From an uncultured Pseudomonadales bacterium (GTDB lineage Bacteria > Pseudomonadota > Gammaproteobacteria > Pseudomonadales > Azotimanducaceae), in the NCBI GenBank assembly GCA_947258825.1, contig CAMYJX010000068.1:1-42296 (forward strand): DNA of 42,296 nt, in the 5' to 3' direction. A model generated the notes under the pieces. It did not search any database. It had not been told where the DNA came from and saw only the letters and a list, made by a program, of their open reading frames with translations. Shown piece after piece: positions 16,286 through 24,519 of this stretch. A program made the translations under genes and the position numbers. The first letter of the stretch is position 1. Each line of letters begins with the position of its first letter.

Positions 16286-17302
16286 ATGAGAAGAAACAGA
16301 CTGGGCAGAAGCGGGATCGTGGTCTCGGAGATCTGCATGGGAACCATGACCTTCGGCGCGCAGGCGGACGAGCGAGATGCAGTGGCCATCCTGGATCGAT
16401 CCTACGATGCCGGCATCGATTTCTACGACGCCGCCGAGGTATACCCGGTTCCGCCCAAGCCAGAGTACGCGGGCGCGACCGAAGAGATCGTCGGTCGCTG
16501 GATGAAGACCAAGCCCCGGGATTCGCTGATCATCGCAACCAAGGTGGCCGGGCCCGGCCACGGCTGGATCACCCCCGCGGTGCGCTACGGCAAGACCAGC
16601 CTGGACCGTCACCACATCACCCGCGCCATCGAGGGCAGCCTGAAGCGCCTGCAGACGGACTACGTGGATCTGTATCAGACCCACTGGCCGGATCACGGCG
16701 CCGGCTACGACGAGACCTTGTACGCGCTCGACGGCCTGGTTTCCTCCGGCAAGGTACGCATACTCGGCTGCAGCAACGAGACGTCCTGGGGGCTGACCAA
16801 GAGCCTGTGGACGGCCGACCTGCAGGCCTTCGCCCGCTACGAGACCATCCAGAACAATTTCAGCCTCAACAACCGACGTTTCGAAGATGAACTGGCCCAG
16901 GTCTGCCGTCAGGAGCAGGTCAGCCTCATCCCCTACTCACCGCTGGCCGGCGGGGTCCTGACCGGCAAGTACAACGACGGTGCCCGACCCGAGGGGGCAC
17001 GCTTCACCAACTATCTGAATTCCGGAGAGCGCCAGCAGGCGATGGTTCGACGCTTCGTCAACGACCAGACTCTGGAGTCCACCCGACGTTTTCAGGAAAT
17101 TGCCGAAGAGGCAGGCGTGTCAGTAGTCACCCTGGCAACCGCCTGGAGCAAGCAGCACGATTTCGTTGCATCTACCATTGTCGGCGCGACCCACGTCGAC
17201 CAGCTGGACGACATTCTGGCGGCCGCCGATCTGGAGCTGAAGCCGGCAACGCTGGCCAGCATCGATGCGGTTACCCGGGAAATCCGTTACCCGATGGGAT
17301 GA
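16286..17302 (+). CDS. Aldo/keto reductase, Tas-like
   Basis: A 338-residue NADP-dependent aldo/keto reductase with a TIM-barrel fold. The catalytic tetrad is complete: Asp48 and Tyr53 in Y-D-A-A-E-V-Y-P, Lys86 in I-I-A-T-K-V-A-G, and His133 in Y-Q-T-H-W-P-D-H. The [10 protein letters not shown] segment and G-T-M-T-F-G-A-Q resemble the Escherichia coli Tas protein. Physiological substrate not predictable. A second, truncated aldo/keto reductase of a different subgroup lies at 21927-22165. Confidence 0.9.
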   Translation: MRRNRLGRSGIVVSEICMGTMTFGAQADERDAVAILDRSYDAGIDFYDAAEVYPVPPKPEYAGATEEIVGRWMKTKPRDSLIIATKVAGPGHGWITPAVRYGKTSLDRHHITRAIEGSLKRLQTDYVDLYQTHWPDHGAGYDETLYALDGLVSSGKVRILGCSNETSWGLTKSLWTADLQAFARYETIQNNFSLNNRRFEDELAQVCRQEQVSLIPYSPLAGGVLTGKYNDGARPEGARFTNYLNSGERQQAMVRRFVNDQTLESTRRFQEIAEEAGVSVVTLATAWSKQHDFVASTIVGATHVDQLDDILAAADLELKPATLASIDAVTREIRYPMG

Positions 17303-17389
17303 GCCAGCGATAGGCCGTCATGCGGGCCCCGAGTCAGGGGGTCGAGGCCCTGGCTGAACCGGCTGCTGCCGGGCAGTGCATTCCGCGTT

Positions 17390-17782
17390 TCAGGCTGAGG
17401 CTCGAACCGGCCTTCCGGTCCGCCCTTCCTCCTGCGCGGAGAGAATGTGGCGCTGCAAAGCGCGCTCTGCGCTTCGCTCGTTCGCAAAGGGGCCATGCTC
17501 GCCTTCTCGAGCCTTGAAGAACCAGAAGTCGCCCTTGGCGAAGACACGTTCCACTGTTTTCTCCGAGCTCAACCCGTCCAGCTTGATCTTGCTGCTCTTA
17601 CCCAGAAGTTGAACCACTTCGGCTATCGGCATGGCAATGACCTGGGTCTCATCCTCAATGCGGCAACTCACCTGAGCGACGCCCGAGGCGGCGTCCGCTT
17701 CCAGGACCATATGGAGTCGGCCGCCCTTCGAGAAAAGTCGGCCCGCTATGCGGTGGGCGCAACGCGCTTTGTCTTTCTTCAT
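17390..17782 (-). CDS. Small basic protein, DUF6316-like
   Basis: About 130 residues, cytoplasmic, starting M-K-K-D-K-A-R with no signal peptide. The C-terminal half carries G-D-F-W-F-F-K-A-R-E-G-E-H-G-P-F-A-N-E, a G-x-W-Y/F-F-x-x-R-E-G-x-x-x-G-P-F pattern as in DUF6316-type proteins (tentative), followed by A-E-R-A-L-Q-R-H-I. Such G-P-F domains are short binding modules. An in-frame earlier start exists at 17869, but it would place the CRP-type site (17855-17870) inside the gene, so ATG 17782 is preferred. Function unknown. Confidence 0.65.
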   Translation of the reverse strand: MKKDKARCAHRIAGRLFSKGGRLHMVLEADAASGVAQVSCRIEDETQVIAMPIAEVVQLLGKSSKIKLDGLSSEKTVERVFAKGDFWFFKAREGEHGPFANERSAERALQRHILSAQEEGRTGRPVRASA

Positions 17783-17854
17783 CCTTGGGTCTTCCGCTGT
17801 CCGTTGTCTTATTCCTGCGTGAGAACAAATGTACGCACCAGATCCCGTTCTGTG

Positions 17855-17870
17855 TGTGATGCGGATCACA
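17855..17870. promoter_or_regulatory. Perfect CRP-type operator TGTGA-N6-TCACA
   Basis: TGTGATGCGGATCACA matches the CRP/Vfr/CRP-like consensus in all ten half-site positions. It lies 73 bp upstream of the DUF6316-like start codon and just after the stop of the upstream MDR reductase gene, so it probably controls the small protein. Confidence 0.7.
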
Positions 17871-17907
17871 CTTTCGGGAAAAAACGGGGGCTATTCGCCC
17901 GGACCGG

Positions 17908-18909
17908 CTAATCGAGCCGGACCACCCGGGTTCCCAGGTTGCCACCCGCCAGCAGATCGACGAAAGCCCCGGGCGCCGCGTCCAGCCCGCGTACTTCGTC
18001 CGTCAGGCTCACCAGCTCCCCGGAGTCGAGCCACGCGGCTATCTCCCGGCGGGCGGCCTCATACTGATCCTCAAAATCGAAAACCAGGAAACCCTGCATG
18101 GTGAGGCGCTTGTTGATCAAAAGGCCGGGGACGCCCTTCGGGCCAGGCTCGGGAGAATCCGTGTCGTACTGAGAGACCACGCCGCAACAGGCAATGCGGC
18201 CACCCACGTTCATCCGAAACAGCGCCGACCCGAGAATCGCGCCCCCCGTGTTGTCAAAGTACACGTCCACCCCGTCAGGGGTCGCTTCCTTGAGCGATTG
18301 CCGGTAGTTGGCATCACGGTAGTTCACCGCCGCATCGAAACCGAGACGCTGGGTCAGCACCCCGCACTTATCGTCGCTGCCGCAGACGCCAACCACGCGA
18401 CATTTTCTGATCTTCGCCAGCTGGCCAACAAGGTGGCCCACCGAACCTGCCGCAGCAGAAACCATGACCGTTTCCCCCGCCTGGGGCTGACCCACCTGCA
18501 GCAGGCCAAAATAGGCGGTCAGGCCGTTGACCCCCAGCGGGCCCAGGTAATGGACCGGATCCTGCCCACCGGGAATAATCGACAGTTGCCCGCGCTTCTG
18601 CAGCGAAAAACTCTGCCACCCGGTGGGGGCCATGACCTTCGTGCCCTCAGGCAGCTCGGGATCATTGCTTTCGATCACCTCCCCTACCCCGGTGCCGTTC
18701 ATGACGATGCCGGTTCTGGGGGCACCGGCGTAGCTGGCGCTGCCCTGCAACCCTGCCCGCGTGCCGGCGGTAATGGCAAAGGCGATGGTCTTGACCAGCA
18801 CCTCCCCTTTGGCGAGCTCCGGCACGGCGGTGCTCGCCAGCCTGTAGTTGCTCTCGGCAAGCTTGCCCTGGGGAATCGAATCGATCAGAACCTGTAGATT
18901 TTCAGTCAT
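17908..18909 (-). CDS. Zinc-independent MDR-family NADP-dependent oxidoreductase
   Basis: A 333-residue medium-chain reductase of the leukotriene B4 dehydrogenase/CurA type, reducing alpha,beta-unsaturated ketones with NADPH. Visible: the N-terminal GroES-like part with G-E-V-L-V-K-T-I, the cofactor motif A-A-A-G-S-V-G-H-L-V-G-Q, G-V-C-G-S-D-D-K-C, V-Y-F-D-N-T-G-G-A-I-L, and F-L-V-F-D-F near the end. No zinc-binding Cys cluster is present. ATG 18909 has GGAGG directly upstream; the frame could start at 19011, but without a ribosome-binding site. Same strand as the DUF6316-like gene, 125 bp ahead of it. Confidence 0.9.
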   Translation of the reverse strand: MTENLQVLIDSIPQGKLAESNYRLASTAVPELAKGEVLVKTIAFAITAGTRAGLQGSASYAGAPRTGIVMNGTGVGEVIESNDPELPEGTKVMAPTGWQSFSLQKRGQLSIIPGGQDPVHYLGPLGVNGLTAYFGLLQVGQPQAGETVMVSAAAGSVGHLVGQLAKIRKCRVVGVCGSDDKCGVLTQRLGFDAAVNYRDANYRQSLKEATPDGVDVYFDNTGGAILGSALFRMNVGGRIACCGVVSQYDTDSPEPGPKGVPGLLINKRLTMQGFLVFDFEDQYEAARREIAAWLDSGELVSLTDEVRGLDAAPGAFVDLLAGGNLGTRVVRLD

Positions 18910-19048
18910 ACGTCCTCCGGTTGTACGGGTCGGCCAAAGCCTGCAGAAAATGGTTGGGGGGCTGCTATCACCGCTTAATGTACCCTCTGGGGATCCGCCG
19001 TTCACCCGCACGCGGAGCGAGCTTGCCAGGCAGACGACATCTCCCGAC

Positions 19049-19064
19049 TCTGACGTGCGTCACA
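19049..19064. promoter_or_regulatory. CRP-like site, one mismatch
   Basis: TCTGACGTGCGTCACA differs from TGTGA-N6-TCACA at one half-site base. It lies 57 bp upstream of the outer-membrane barrel start codon, a distance compatible with activation. Confidence 0.45.
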
Positions 19065-19120
19065 TCAATCTTCGGCCATCCCACTAGACTGCGCGCTCCC
19101 TGTCGAAAAATGGAGAAATT

Positions 19121-19669
19121 ATGGACAAGCGAACAATTGCCCTGGGACTGCTGGTTCTCGGTGTTGCGTCATTGAGCCACGCCGACAACCAGGCTGGAAA
19201 ATTCTACGCGGGCACCGGCGCCGGCCTGTACTACGTGGACTTTGACAACCTCGACTACGACGAAGGTGCTGCCACCCTGCGAGGCTTCGGCGGCTACAGC
19301 CTGAATCAATACGTCTCTTTCGAAGTCGGCTACACCAAGCTGTTCGAGGTTTCTGACGACATACTGGGCGTGGACGTGGATGTTGACGGTAACGTCTGGG
19401 ATCTGTCCGTGCGTCCCACGCTGCCATTGAGCGAGGACTTCCGTGCGTTCGGGATCATCGGCTGGTCCAGCTACGACTTCGAGGTCAGCGCAAGCGCGCC
19501 CGGTATCAGCGTCACCAGCAGCGAGGACGGCGATGAGCTGCACTACGGGTTGGGTGCTGCCTTTGACCTCACCGACAGCTGGACGCTGCGTGGCGAGTGG
19601 GTAACCGTAGACGTGAGCGACGCCGATTTCGGCATGCTGTCCCTGTCTGCAAGTTACAACTTCCGCTAG
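19121..19669 (+). CDS. Small outer-membrane beta-barrel protein (OmpA/OmpW-like)
   Basis: A 182-residue secreted protein. The signal peptide (M-D-K-R-T-I-A-L-G-L-L-V-L-G-V-A-S-L) ends at S-H-A-D. The rest alternates hydrophobic and polar residues in eight strand-like segments (for example F-Y-A-G-T-G-A-G-L-Y-Y-V, F-E-V-G-Y-T-K-L, Y-G-L-G-A-A-F-D) and ends S-A-S-Y-N-F-R, close to the usual terminal aromatic barrel signal. The size suits an eight-stranded barrel. Aspartate-rich loops (V-D-F-D-N-L-D-Y-D-E) are exposed and may bind cations. GGAG precedes ATG 19121; a CRP-like site lies upstream. Confidence 0.85.
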   Translation: MDKRTIALGLLVLGVASLSHADNQAGKFYAGTGAGLYYVDFDNLDYDEGAATLRGFGGYSLNQYVSFEVGYTKLFEVSDDILGVDVDVDGNVWDLSVRPTLPLSEDFRAFGIIGWSSYDFEVSASAPGISVTSSEDGDELHYGLGAAFDLTDSWTLRGEWVTVDVSDADFGMLSLSASYNFR

Positions 19670-19696
19670 TCCTTCCCAGCACAAGAACGTGCTCCA

Positions 19697-19720
19697 GGCG
19701 CCCGGCACCGGCCGGGCGCC
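19697..19720. terminator. Strong GC hairpin after the barrel gene
   Basis: GGCGCCCGG-CACCGG-CCGGGCGCC forms a perfect 9-bp stem 27 nt after the stop codon. No T run follows, so it is either a weak terminator or an mRNA-stabilising hairpin. Confidence 0.5.
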
Positions 19721-19788
19721 AATCGACCGGGGAGCTGATCGCGCCATCGGGTTAATATTCCCTCCCCTTATTCCACGGGAGACCGGGT

Positions 19789-20595
19789 ATGGATTACGAG
19801 ACCCTCAGACTCGAACGCACCGATGCCATCGCCACGCTGACCCTCAACCGACCGGAGTCGCTGAACGCGATGACCGCCCGCATGGGGCAGGAACTGAACG
19901 ACGCATTTGTCCGGGCGCGGGATGACACGGAAGCGCGCGTGCTGGTAGTGACCGGCGAGGGTCGCGCTTTCTGCGCGGGAGAGGACGTCAAGGAACGGCC
20001 CGCGGACTCGGCTGATGCCCGTCGGCGCGGCACGCCCCTGGGCAAACTCGCTCGTGGCCCCCTTGCGCCCATCGACTTTGCTCAGACTTTTCGCAACATG
20101 CCAAAGCCAACCATTGCGGCCGTCAACGGCGCCGCCGTGGGGCAGGGGTTGAGCCTGGCGCTCGCCTGCGACATGCGAATCGCATCCGAAAACGCGCGCT
20201 TTGGCGCCGTCTGGACGCTGCGCGGCATACCGCCAGAGTCGGCCGGCGCCTATCTGCTCACGCAGCTGGTCGGTCCTGCGAAAGCCTGCGAGCTGATTTT
20301 CGGCGGCAAGATCATCGATGCCGAGGAGGCCAAGGACATCGGCCTGGTGAACGAGGTGGTCCCGGCTGCCGAGTTTCGCGAGGCGACCCGGTCGTTCGCA
20401 CTGGAGATGGCCAACGGCGCGCCGGTGGCAAACGGGGTAGCCAAATTGATGATCTACCAGGCCCTGGAAACCAGCCTCGCCGTACATGGTCGGTTCGACT
20501 TCTTCGGCCAGCAATACTGTTTCAACACCGACGACAGGGAGGAAGGTATCCGCTCCTTCCTGGAAAAACGGCCAGCCAACTTCAAAGGCTCGTAG
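19789..20595 (+). CDS. Enoyl-CoA hydratase/isomerase family protein
   Basis: A 268-residue crotonase-family enzyme acting on acyl-CoA thioesters. The oxyanion-hole segments are F-C-A-G-E-D-V (residues 61-67) and N-G-A-A-V-G-Q-G (113-120). The second catalytic acid is Glu150 in G-I-P-P-E-S-A-G; the first, usually a Glu in the helix after the oxyanion hole, is not evident, which fits hydratases/isomerases working with one acid. Substrate unknown. Convergent with the Cys/Met-metabolism enzyme gene, 31 bp apart. Confidence 0.9.
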   Translation: MDYETLRLERTDAIATLTLNRPESLNAMTARMGQELNDAFVRARDDTEARVLVVTGEGRAFCAGEDVKERPADSADARRRGTPLGKLARGPLAPIDFAQTFRNMPKPTIAAVNGAAVGQGLSLALACDMRIASENARFGAVWTLRGIPPESAGAYLLTQLVGPAKACELIFGGKIIDAEEAKDIGLVNEVVPAAEFREATRSFALEMANGAPVANGVAKLMIYQALETSLAVHGRFDFFGQQYCFNTDDREEGIRSFLEKRPANFKGS

Positions 20596-20626
20596 AGATC
20601 CGGCCGTTCAAGCGGGCCCTCGAGGT

Positions 20627-21850
20627 CTAGACCATACCCACCGTACGCAGGGCGGCCTCCAGCTGCTCGATGCGCTGCTCGATAGCGCCCGTGTAGCCCA
20701 CGGATATGCGTATCTGACCGGGAGCGATGCCGGCCGCGGCCTTGTCCACAGCGCTGAGCTCGCTCGATGTGCTGCTGCCCGAGCAGGACATCAGGGTATC
20801 GTGATAGCCGAGGCTGACCGCCATGTAGCCGAAAGCCTGCTCGTTCTGCAGGCAGGCCATGAGCTCGTTGGCTTTGTCCTGGCTGCCGGCATCGATGGCA
20901 AGCACGCCGCCGAAGCCGTACTCGGGCCTGCAGAGGCAGCGGGCCCGTGCATGATCCGGGTGGCTGGCCAGCCCGGGATACACCACCTTCAAGCCCAGCT
21001 GCTCAAGAAGCTCGGCGATGCGAAGCGCCCGGGCGCTGTGCTCGGTAATCCGGAGGGGCAGGTGGGGCATACGGGTGCTGAGCTCAAACGCCACCCTGGG
21101 ATCCATCGTGGGGCCGAGCAGCATGAGGGCGCCCAGCTGAAGGTCCATCAGCTGTGTGATGAACGCTTCGTCCGCGCAGATGGCGCCGGCGATGATATCG
21201 GACGCGCCGCCAATGAACTTGGTCATGCTGTGCACGACCACGTCGGCACCAAGATCCGCGGGGCTTACCACCACCGGCGCAAAGGTGTTGTCTACGATCA
21301 GCCTGGCGCCGTGACGCTGCGCCAGAGCGGCGAGCCCGGGAATGTCCGGCAGGCGCAGCGTCGGGTTCGACAGCGTCTCGCAGTAGATGACCCGGGTCTC
21401 CGGCTTCAGCGCGCGGGTGACGGCGGCTTCGTCGTTGATGTCCACCAGCGTGGTGGTGATGTTTGCCTTGGCAGGAAGAAAGTCATGCAGCAGAGCGTAG
21501 GTGCCGCCGTAGATGGCGTTGCTGGCCACGATGTGATCGCCAGCGTTACAACAGGTCAGCAATGCGGCGCTGATTGCGGCCATGCCGCTGGCCGTGCAGT
21601 AGGCGGCTCGAGTGCCCTCCAACGCGGCGAGCTGGCGCCCGAGATTGAAAACCGTAGGGTTGAAGTGGCGCCCGTACAGGTAGCAGCCACCTTTGTCCGG
21701 GCCTTTGGCACCGGCGAAAATTTCCGGCATGGTGTTCGGCTGCATGACGGTAAACGTAGTGCTCGCCTCCACGGACATGTTCACGCCACCGTGTTCACCG
21801 AACTCATGGCGGGTTTCGGCCAGGGATCGAACAGGGTCGCGCTGGTACAT
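20627..21850 (-). CDS. Cys/Met-metabolism PLP enzyme (cystathionine gamma-synthase/methionine gamma-lyase type)
   Basis: A 407-residue fold-type I PLP enzyme of the trans-sulfuration family. The PLP lysine is Lys211 in V-V-H-S-M-T-K-F-I-G-G; the phosphate and ring contacts are Y-G-R-H-F-N-P-T and T-A-S-G-M-A-A-I, and Asp187 lies in I-V-D-N-T-F-A-P. The C-terminal S-V-G-Y-T-G-A-I-E-Q-R-I matches the family's substrate-carboxylate arginine region. Cystathionine synthase, methionine gamma-lyase and O-acylhomoserine sulfhydrylase cannot be separated here. ATG 21850 has AGGAG upstream. An aldo/keto reductase remnant starts 77 bp upstream of it. Confidence 0.88.
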   Translation of the reverse strand: MYQRDPVRSLAETRHEFGEHGGVNMSVEASTTFTVMQPNTMPEIFAGAKGPDKGGCYLYGRHFNPTVFNLGRQLAALEGTRAAYCTASGMAAISAALLTCCNAGDHIVASNAIYGGTYALLHDFLPAKANITTTLVDINDEAAVTRALKPETRVIYCETLSNPTLRLPDIPGLAALAQRHGARLIVDNTFAPVVVSPADLGADVVVHSMTKFIGGASDIIAGAICADEAFITQLMDLQLGALMLLGPTMDPRVAFELSTRMPHLPLRITEHSARALRIAELLEQLGLKVVYPGLASHPDHARARCLCRPEYGFGGVLAIDAGSQDKANELMACLQNEQAFGYMAVSLGYHDTLMSCSGSSTSSELSAVDKAAAGIAPGQIRISVGYTGAIEQRIEQLEAALRTVGMV

Positions 21851-21926
21851 GGCTGTGCTCCTCACGCTTTGAAGATCGGCGCTTTCGAACCGACCCTATC
21901 TGTAGTGAAGCACGCGAACGAGGTTT

Positions 21927-22165
21927 GTCTGCATCCAGCTGGATCTCCGCGAACTGCCAGGCGAACATGGAAGACGCGCCCAGGTACAGGACCTTCCCGG
22001 CCCGCACGGGATCGTGCAGCGCCTCCGGGGTTTCTTCGATGGGAACGTCCACATGACCGGGTACGCCGTGGGGATGGCGATGAATGACCAGGTGATCGGT
22101 GTAATCGAGGCCAAGCCGCCGCAGGCTCTCCTCCACCCCCTCCATGATGTGCTTGCGTGACAGCC
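21927..22165 (-). pseudogene. Aldo/keto reductase remnant (central fragment only)
   Basis: About 80 codons of a YajO/YghZ-type aldo/keto reductase: S-R-K-H-I-M-E-G-V-E-E-S-L-R-R-L-G-L-D-Y, then I-H-R-H, P-I-E-E-T-P-E-A-L-H-D and A-G-K-V-L-Y-L-G-A-S-S-M-F-A-W-Q-F-A. Both ends are missing: on the 5' side homology stops where the neighbouring nuclease gene ends (22171), and on the 3' side it stops before the enzyme gene at 21850. The catalytic Asp/Tyr/Lys region is absent, so the fragment is not functional. Confidence 0.8.
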
Positions 22166-22170
22166 CGCGC

Positions 22171-22857
22171 TCAGGACCTGGCCGCCCGCCAGCCGGCAGC
22201 CCGGGCTTCCTGCTCGTTGCAGAACCAGCGTTCCCCCCGGGACCTGCTGATCCGCGTGGACCCATAGTTCTCCTGACCCGGCAGGTGATAGATGCGCTCG
22301 CCTCTACCGTTGATATTGCCTTTGATGGGGCATTTCGAGTCCGCGACCTCCGTGGTCTGCCTGCCGTTCTGCCAGCGCCACTGCCAGGGCGGCACCCGGT
22401 CCGCCTCCGGCAGCGACCAGAGACCGCGCGCCGCATTCCGGGCGTCCCGCTCGTGTCTCAGCAGCGCCCGATCCGTGAGGTGCTTTGTATAGGCCCAGGC
22501 CGAACCGGTGCGGACCATCTCGGCACAGACGTCCAGATCGTCCACGTACGGACGACCGACGGTTCTGCCATAGCTGTCGGTGTCCTGAACAACGATCCGA
22601 ACGTTCTCCCCGGAAACCAGATCGGCAAGTACCTGCCTGGACCGGCGGCCGTAGGGCTGATCCTGTTCCGGCGCATCGATTTCGGCCAGTCGAACCTTTA
22701 CCAGCGCACCGTCGCCCGAGCGCAGCGTGATGGTATCGCCATCGGCAACCTTCACCACCCGACCCGAAAGGTCGGTCGCCGTCGTGGCTTCACAGGCCGC
22801 ACATATCAGCAGCGCGACCATCAATGGCCATCGGCGAGCGTTCGAAAGCAGGTTCAT
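22171..22857 (-). CDS. Secreted thermonuclease-like (SNase) protein
   Basis: A 228-residue staphylococcal-nuclease-like protein. The N terminus (M-N-L-L-S-N-A-R-R-W-P-L-M-V-A-L-L-I-C-A-A-C) is a signal sequence with a possible lipobox I-C-A-A-C. The SNase domain shows V-V-K-V-A-D-G-D-T-I-T-L, L-A-E-I-D-A-P-E, D-S-Y-G-R-T-V-G and A-W-A-Y-T-K, which include the calcium Asp and catalytic Arg/Glu positions. A C-terminal extension with C-P-I-K-G-N-I-N and a W-F-C-N-E-Q-E-A-R-A-A-G-W-R motif is common in proteobacterial homologues. Likely acts on nucleic acid in the periplasm or outside. The longer frame from 23034 is less likely than ATG 22857 because of the signal peptide. Confidence 0.88.
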   Translation of the reverse strand: MNLLSNARRWPLMVALLICAACEATTATDLSGRVVKVADGDTITLRSGDGALVKVRLAEIDAPEQDQPYGRRSRQVLADLVSGENVRIVVQDTDSYGRTVGRPYVDDLDVCAEMVRTGSAWAYTKHLTDRALLRHERDARNAARGLWSLPEADRVPPWQWRWQNGRQTTEVADSKCPIKGNINGRGERIYHLPGQENYGSTRISRSRGERWFCNEQEARAAGWRAARS

Positions 22858-22923
22858 GGCTGGCAAGTGTAACCCGTCGGCGTAGAATCCGAAGGGTGCG
22901 GAAAGCGCCAGGGAGGCAGCAGA

Positions 22924-24409
22924 GTGGGAAACATCTGGAGCGGCGAGCGGGTCCTGACGTCGGACGACATTCAGCGCCGCGCTCGCCAGGCGGCCAGCGG
23001 CTTCGATTTTCGAAGCGACCCTGGGTTCCAGCACCCTGGGCGCCTACCCGGTCGCCGTGAACTGGCACTACACGCCCGCCGAGGCCAGCTATCTGCTTAA
23101 AGACGCCGACGTGAGGGCGCTGGTGATCCACGCCGATCTGCTGGCGCCGATTCGCGACGCAATTCCAGCGGGCGTTTTCATTCTGGCGGTGCCGGTGCCC
23201 CCGGAAATTCAACGCGCTTACGGTCTGTCGGACGCCCAGTGTCAGGTTCCTCCGGGCATCCTGAACTGGGAAACCTGGCGCGAGGGGTTTCCGGACCGAG
23301 AGCGCCCACCTTCCCCCATGCCCAGCACCATCATCTACACCTCCGGGACCACCGGCCGGCCCAAAGGCGTGCGGCGGCCTACCGCCACCCCGGAGCAGGC
23401 GGCGGTCAGAGACCGCATGCTCAACCAGAGCTACGGCTTCACCGACTATCCGGGCCGCGGTCAGGAAATCACGACGGCCATCGTCGGGCCCATCTATCAT
23501 TCCGCGCCCAACGCCCACGCCCTGTTCTGCTTCCGCCAGGGCGCGAACATCGTGGTGATGCCCCGCTTCGACCCCGAGGCCCTGCTGCAGCAGATTCAGG
23601 ATCGGCGCATTACCCACCTGAACATGGTACCCATCATGTTCAATCGACTGTTGAAGCTTCCGAAGGCCGTACGCGCTGCGTACGACCTGTCGTCCCTGCG
23701 GTTCGTCGCCCACGCCGCGGCGCCGGTATCACCGCCCATCAAGCACGCCATGATCGAGTGGTGGGGGCCCGTCATCAACGAGTACTACGGGTCCACGGAG
23801 ATGGGCAACGTCACTTTCTGCACCGCCGAGGAGTGGCTCGCGCATCCGGGTACGGTAGGACGGCCCATGCCGGGGGCGGTGGTCAGGGTGATCGACGATG
23901 CAGGCACCGCCTTGCCACCCCGTGAGATCGGCGAGGTGATCGGCCGCATGCAGGGGGGATCGGATTTCACCTACCAGAACGACGATGAGAAACGTCGGCG
24001 AATGGAGAAGCAGGGGCTCGTCACTCCCGGAGACATCGGCTACTTCGATGAGGACGGTTACCTGTATCTGTGTGATCGCGCCAACGACATGATCATTTCC
24101 GGCGGCGTGAACATCTACCCGGCGGAGATCGAGGCCGAGCTGCACAAGATGCCGGAGGTTGCCGACTGCGCCGTGTTCGGCATTCCCGATGAGGAGTTCG
24201 GCGAGGCTATCTGCGCGTTCATCCAGCCGCAGCCCGGCCTGACGCTCAACGAATCGGATCTGAGAACCTGGCTTCGCCAGCAGGTCGCCGGCTACAAGAT
24301 GCCCAGGGTCTGGGAGTTCGTCGCAGACCTGCCGCGGGAAGACTCCGGAAAGATCTTCAAGCGCAAGCTGCGTGAGCCCTACTGGGAAGACGCCGGCCGG
24401 AACATCTGA
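22924..24409 (+). pseudogene. Acyl-CoA synthetase (AMP-binding) with 5' internal deletion
   Basis: Fatty-acid or aryl acyl-CoA ligase. The body from about 23010 is intact: A-V-N-W-H-Y-T-P-A-E-A, the ATP loop Y-T-S-G-T-T-G-R-P-K-G, Y-Y-G-S-T-E-M, Y-L-Y-L-C-D-R-A-N-D-M-I-I-S-G-G-V-N-I-Y-P, and the C-terminal Lys in D-S-G-K-I-F-K-R. The true start appears to be GTG 22924 (M-G-N-I-W-S-G-E-R-V-L-T) in a different frame, reading up to A-A-S-G-F. The body frame resumes at I-F-E-A-T-L-G-S-S-T-L-G-A-Y-P. The 25 or so residues that normally join these two parts are missing, with a frameshift at about 22998-23018. A shorter protein could start at 23057, but it would lack the N-terminal strands. Real decay and assembly error are both possible. 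Confidence 0.8.
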
Positions 24410-24519
24410 GAGCTCGGACAGACGGCGCCAGGCTCCAATCAGGCTCCTGGGGCCATGACACGGCACTTGGGTTATCCTACTATCCCGTTGCTTGTTGGAA
24501 ACTCATGGGAGAAAAGAGC

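Noticed and set aside
20624..20633. Palindrome GGTCTAGACC at the end of the PLP enzyme gene as terminator
   Set aside because: No loop, no T tract, and it includes the stop codon; a chance palindrome is more likely.
20486..22087. Long plus-strand ORF of 533 codons
   Set aside because: It is antisense to the intact Cys/Met-metabolism PLP enzyme and spans the end of the enoyl-CoA hydratase gene; its translation is low-complexity His/Arg/Gly-rich, as GC-rich antisense frames are.
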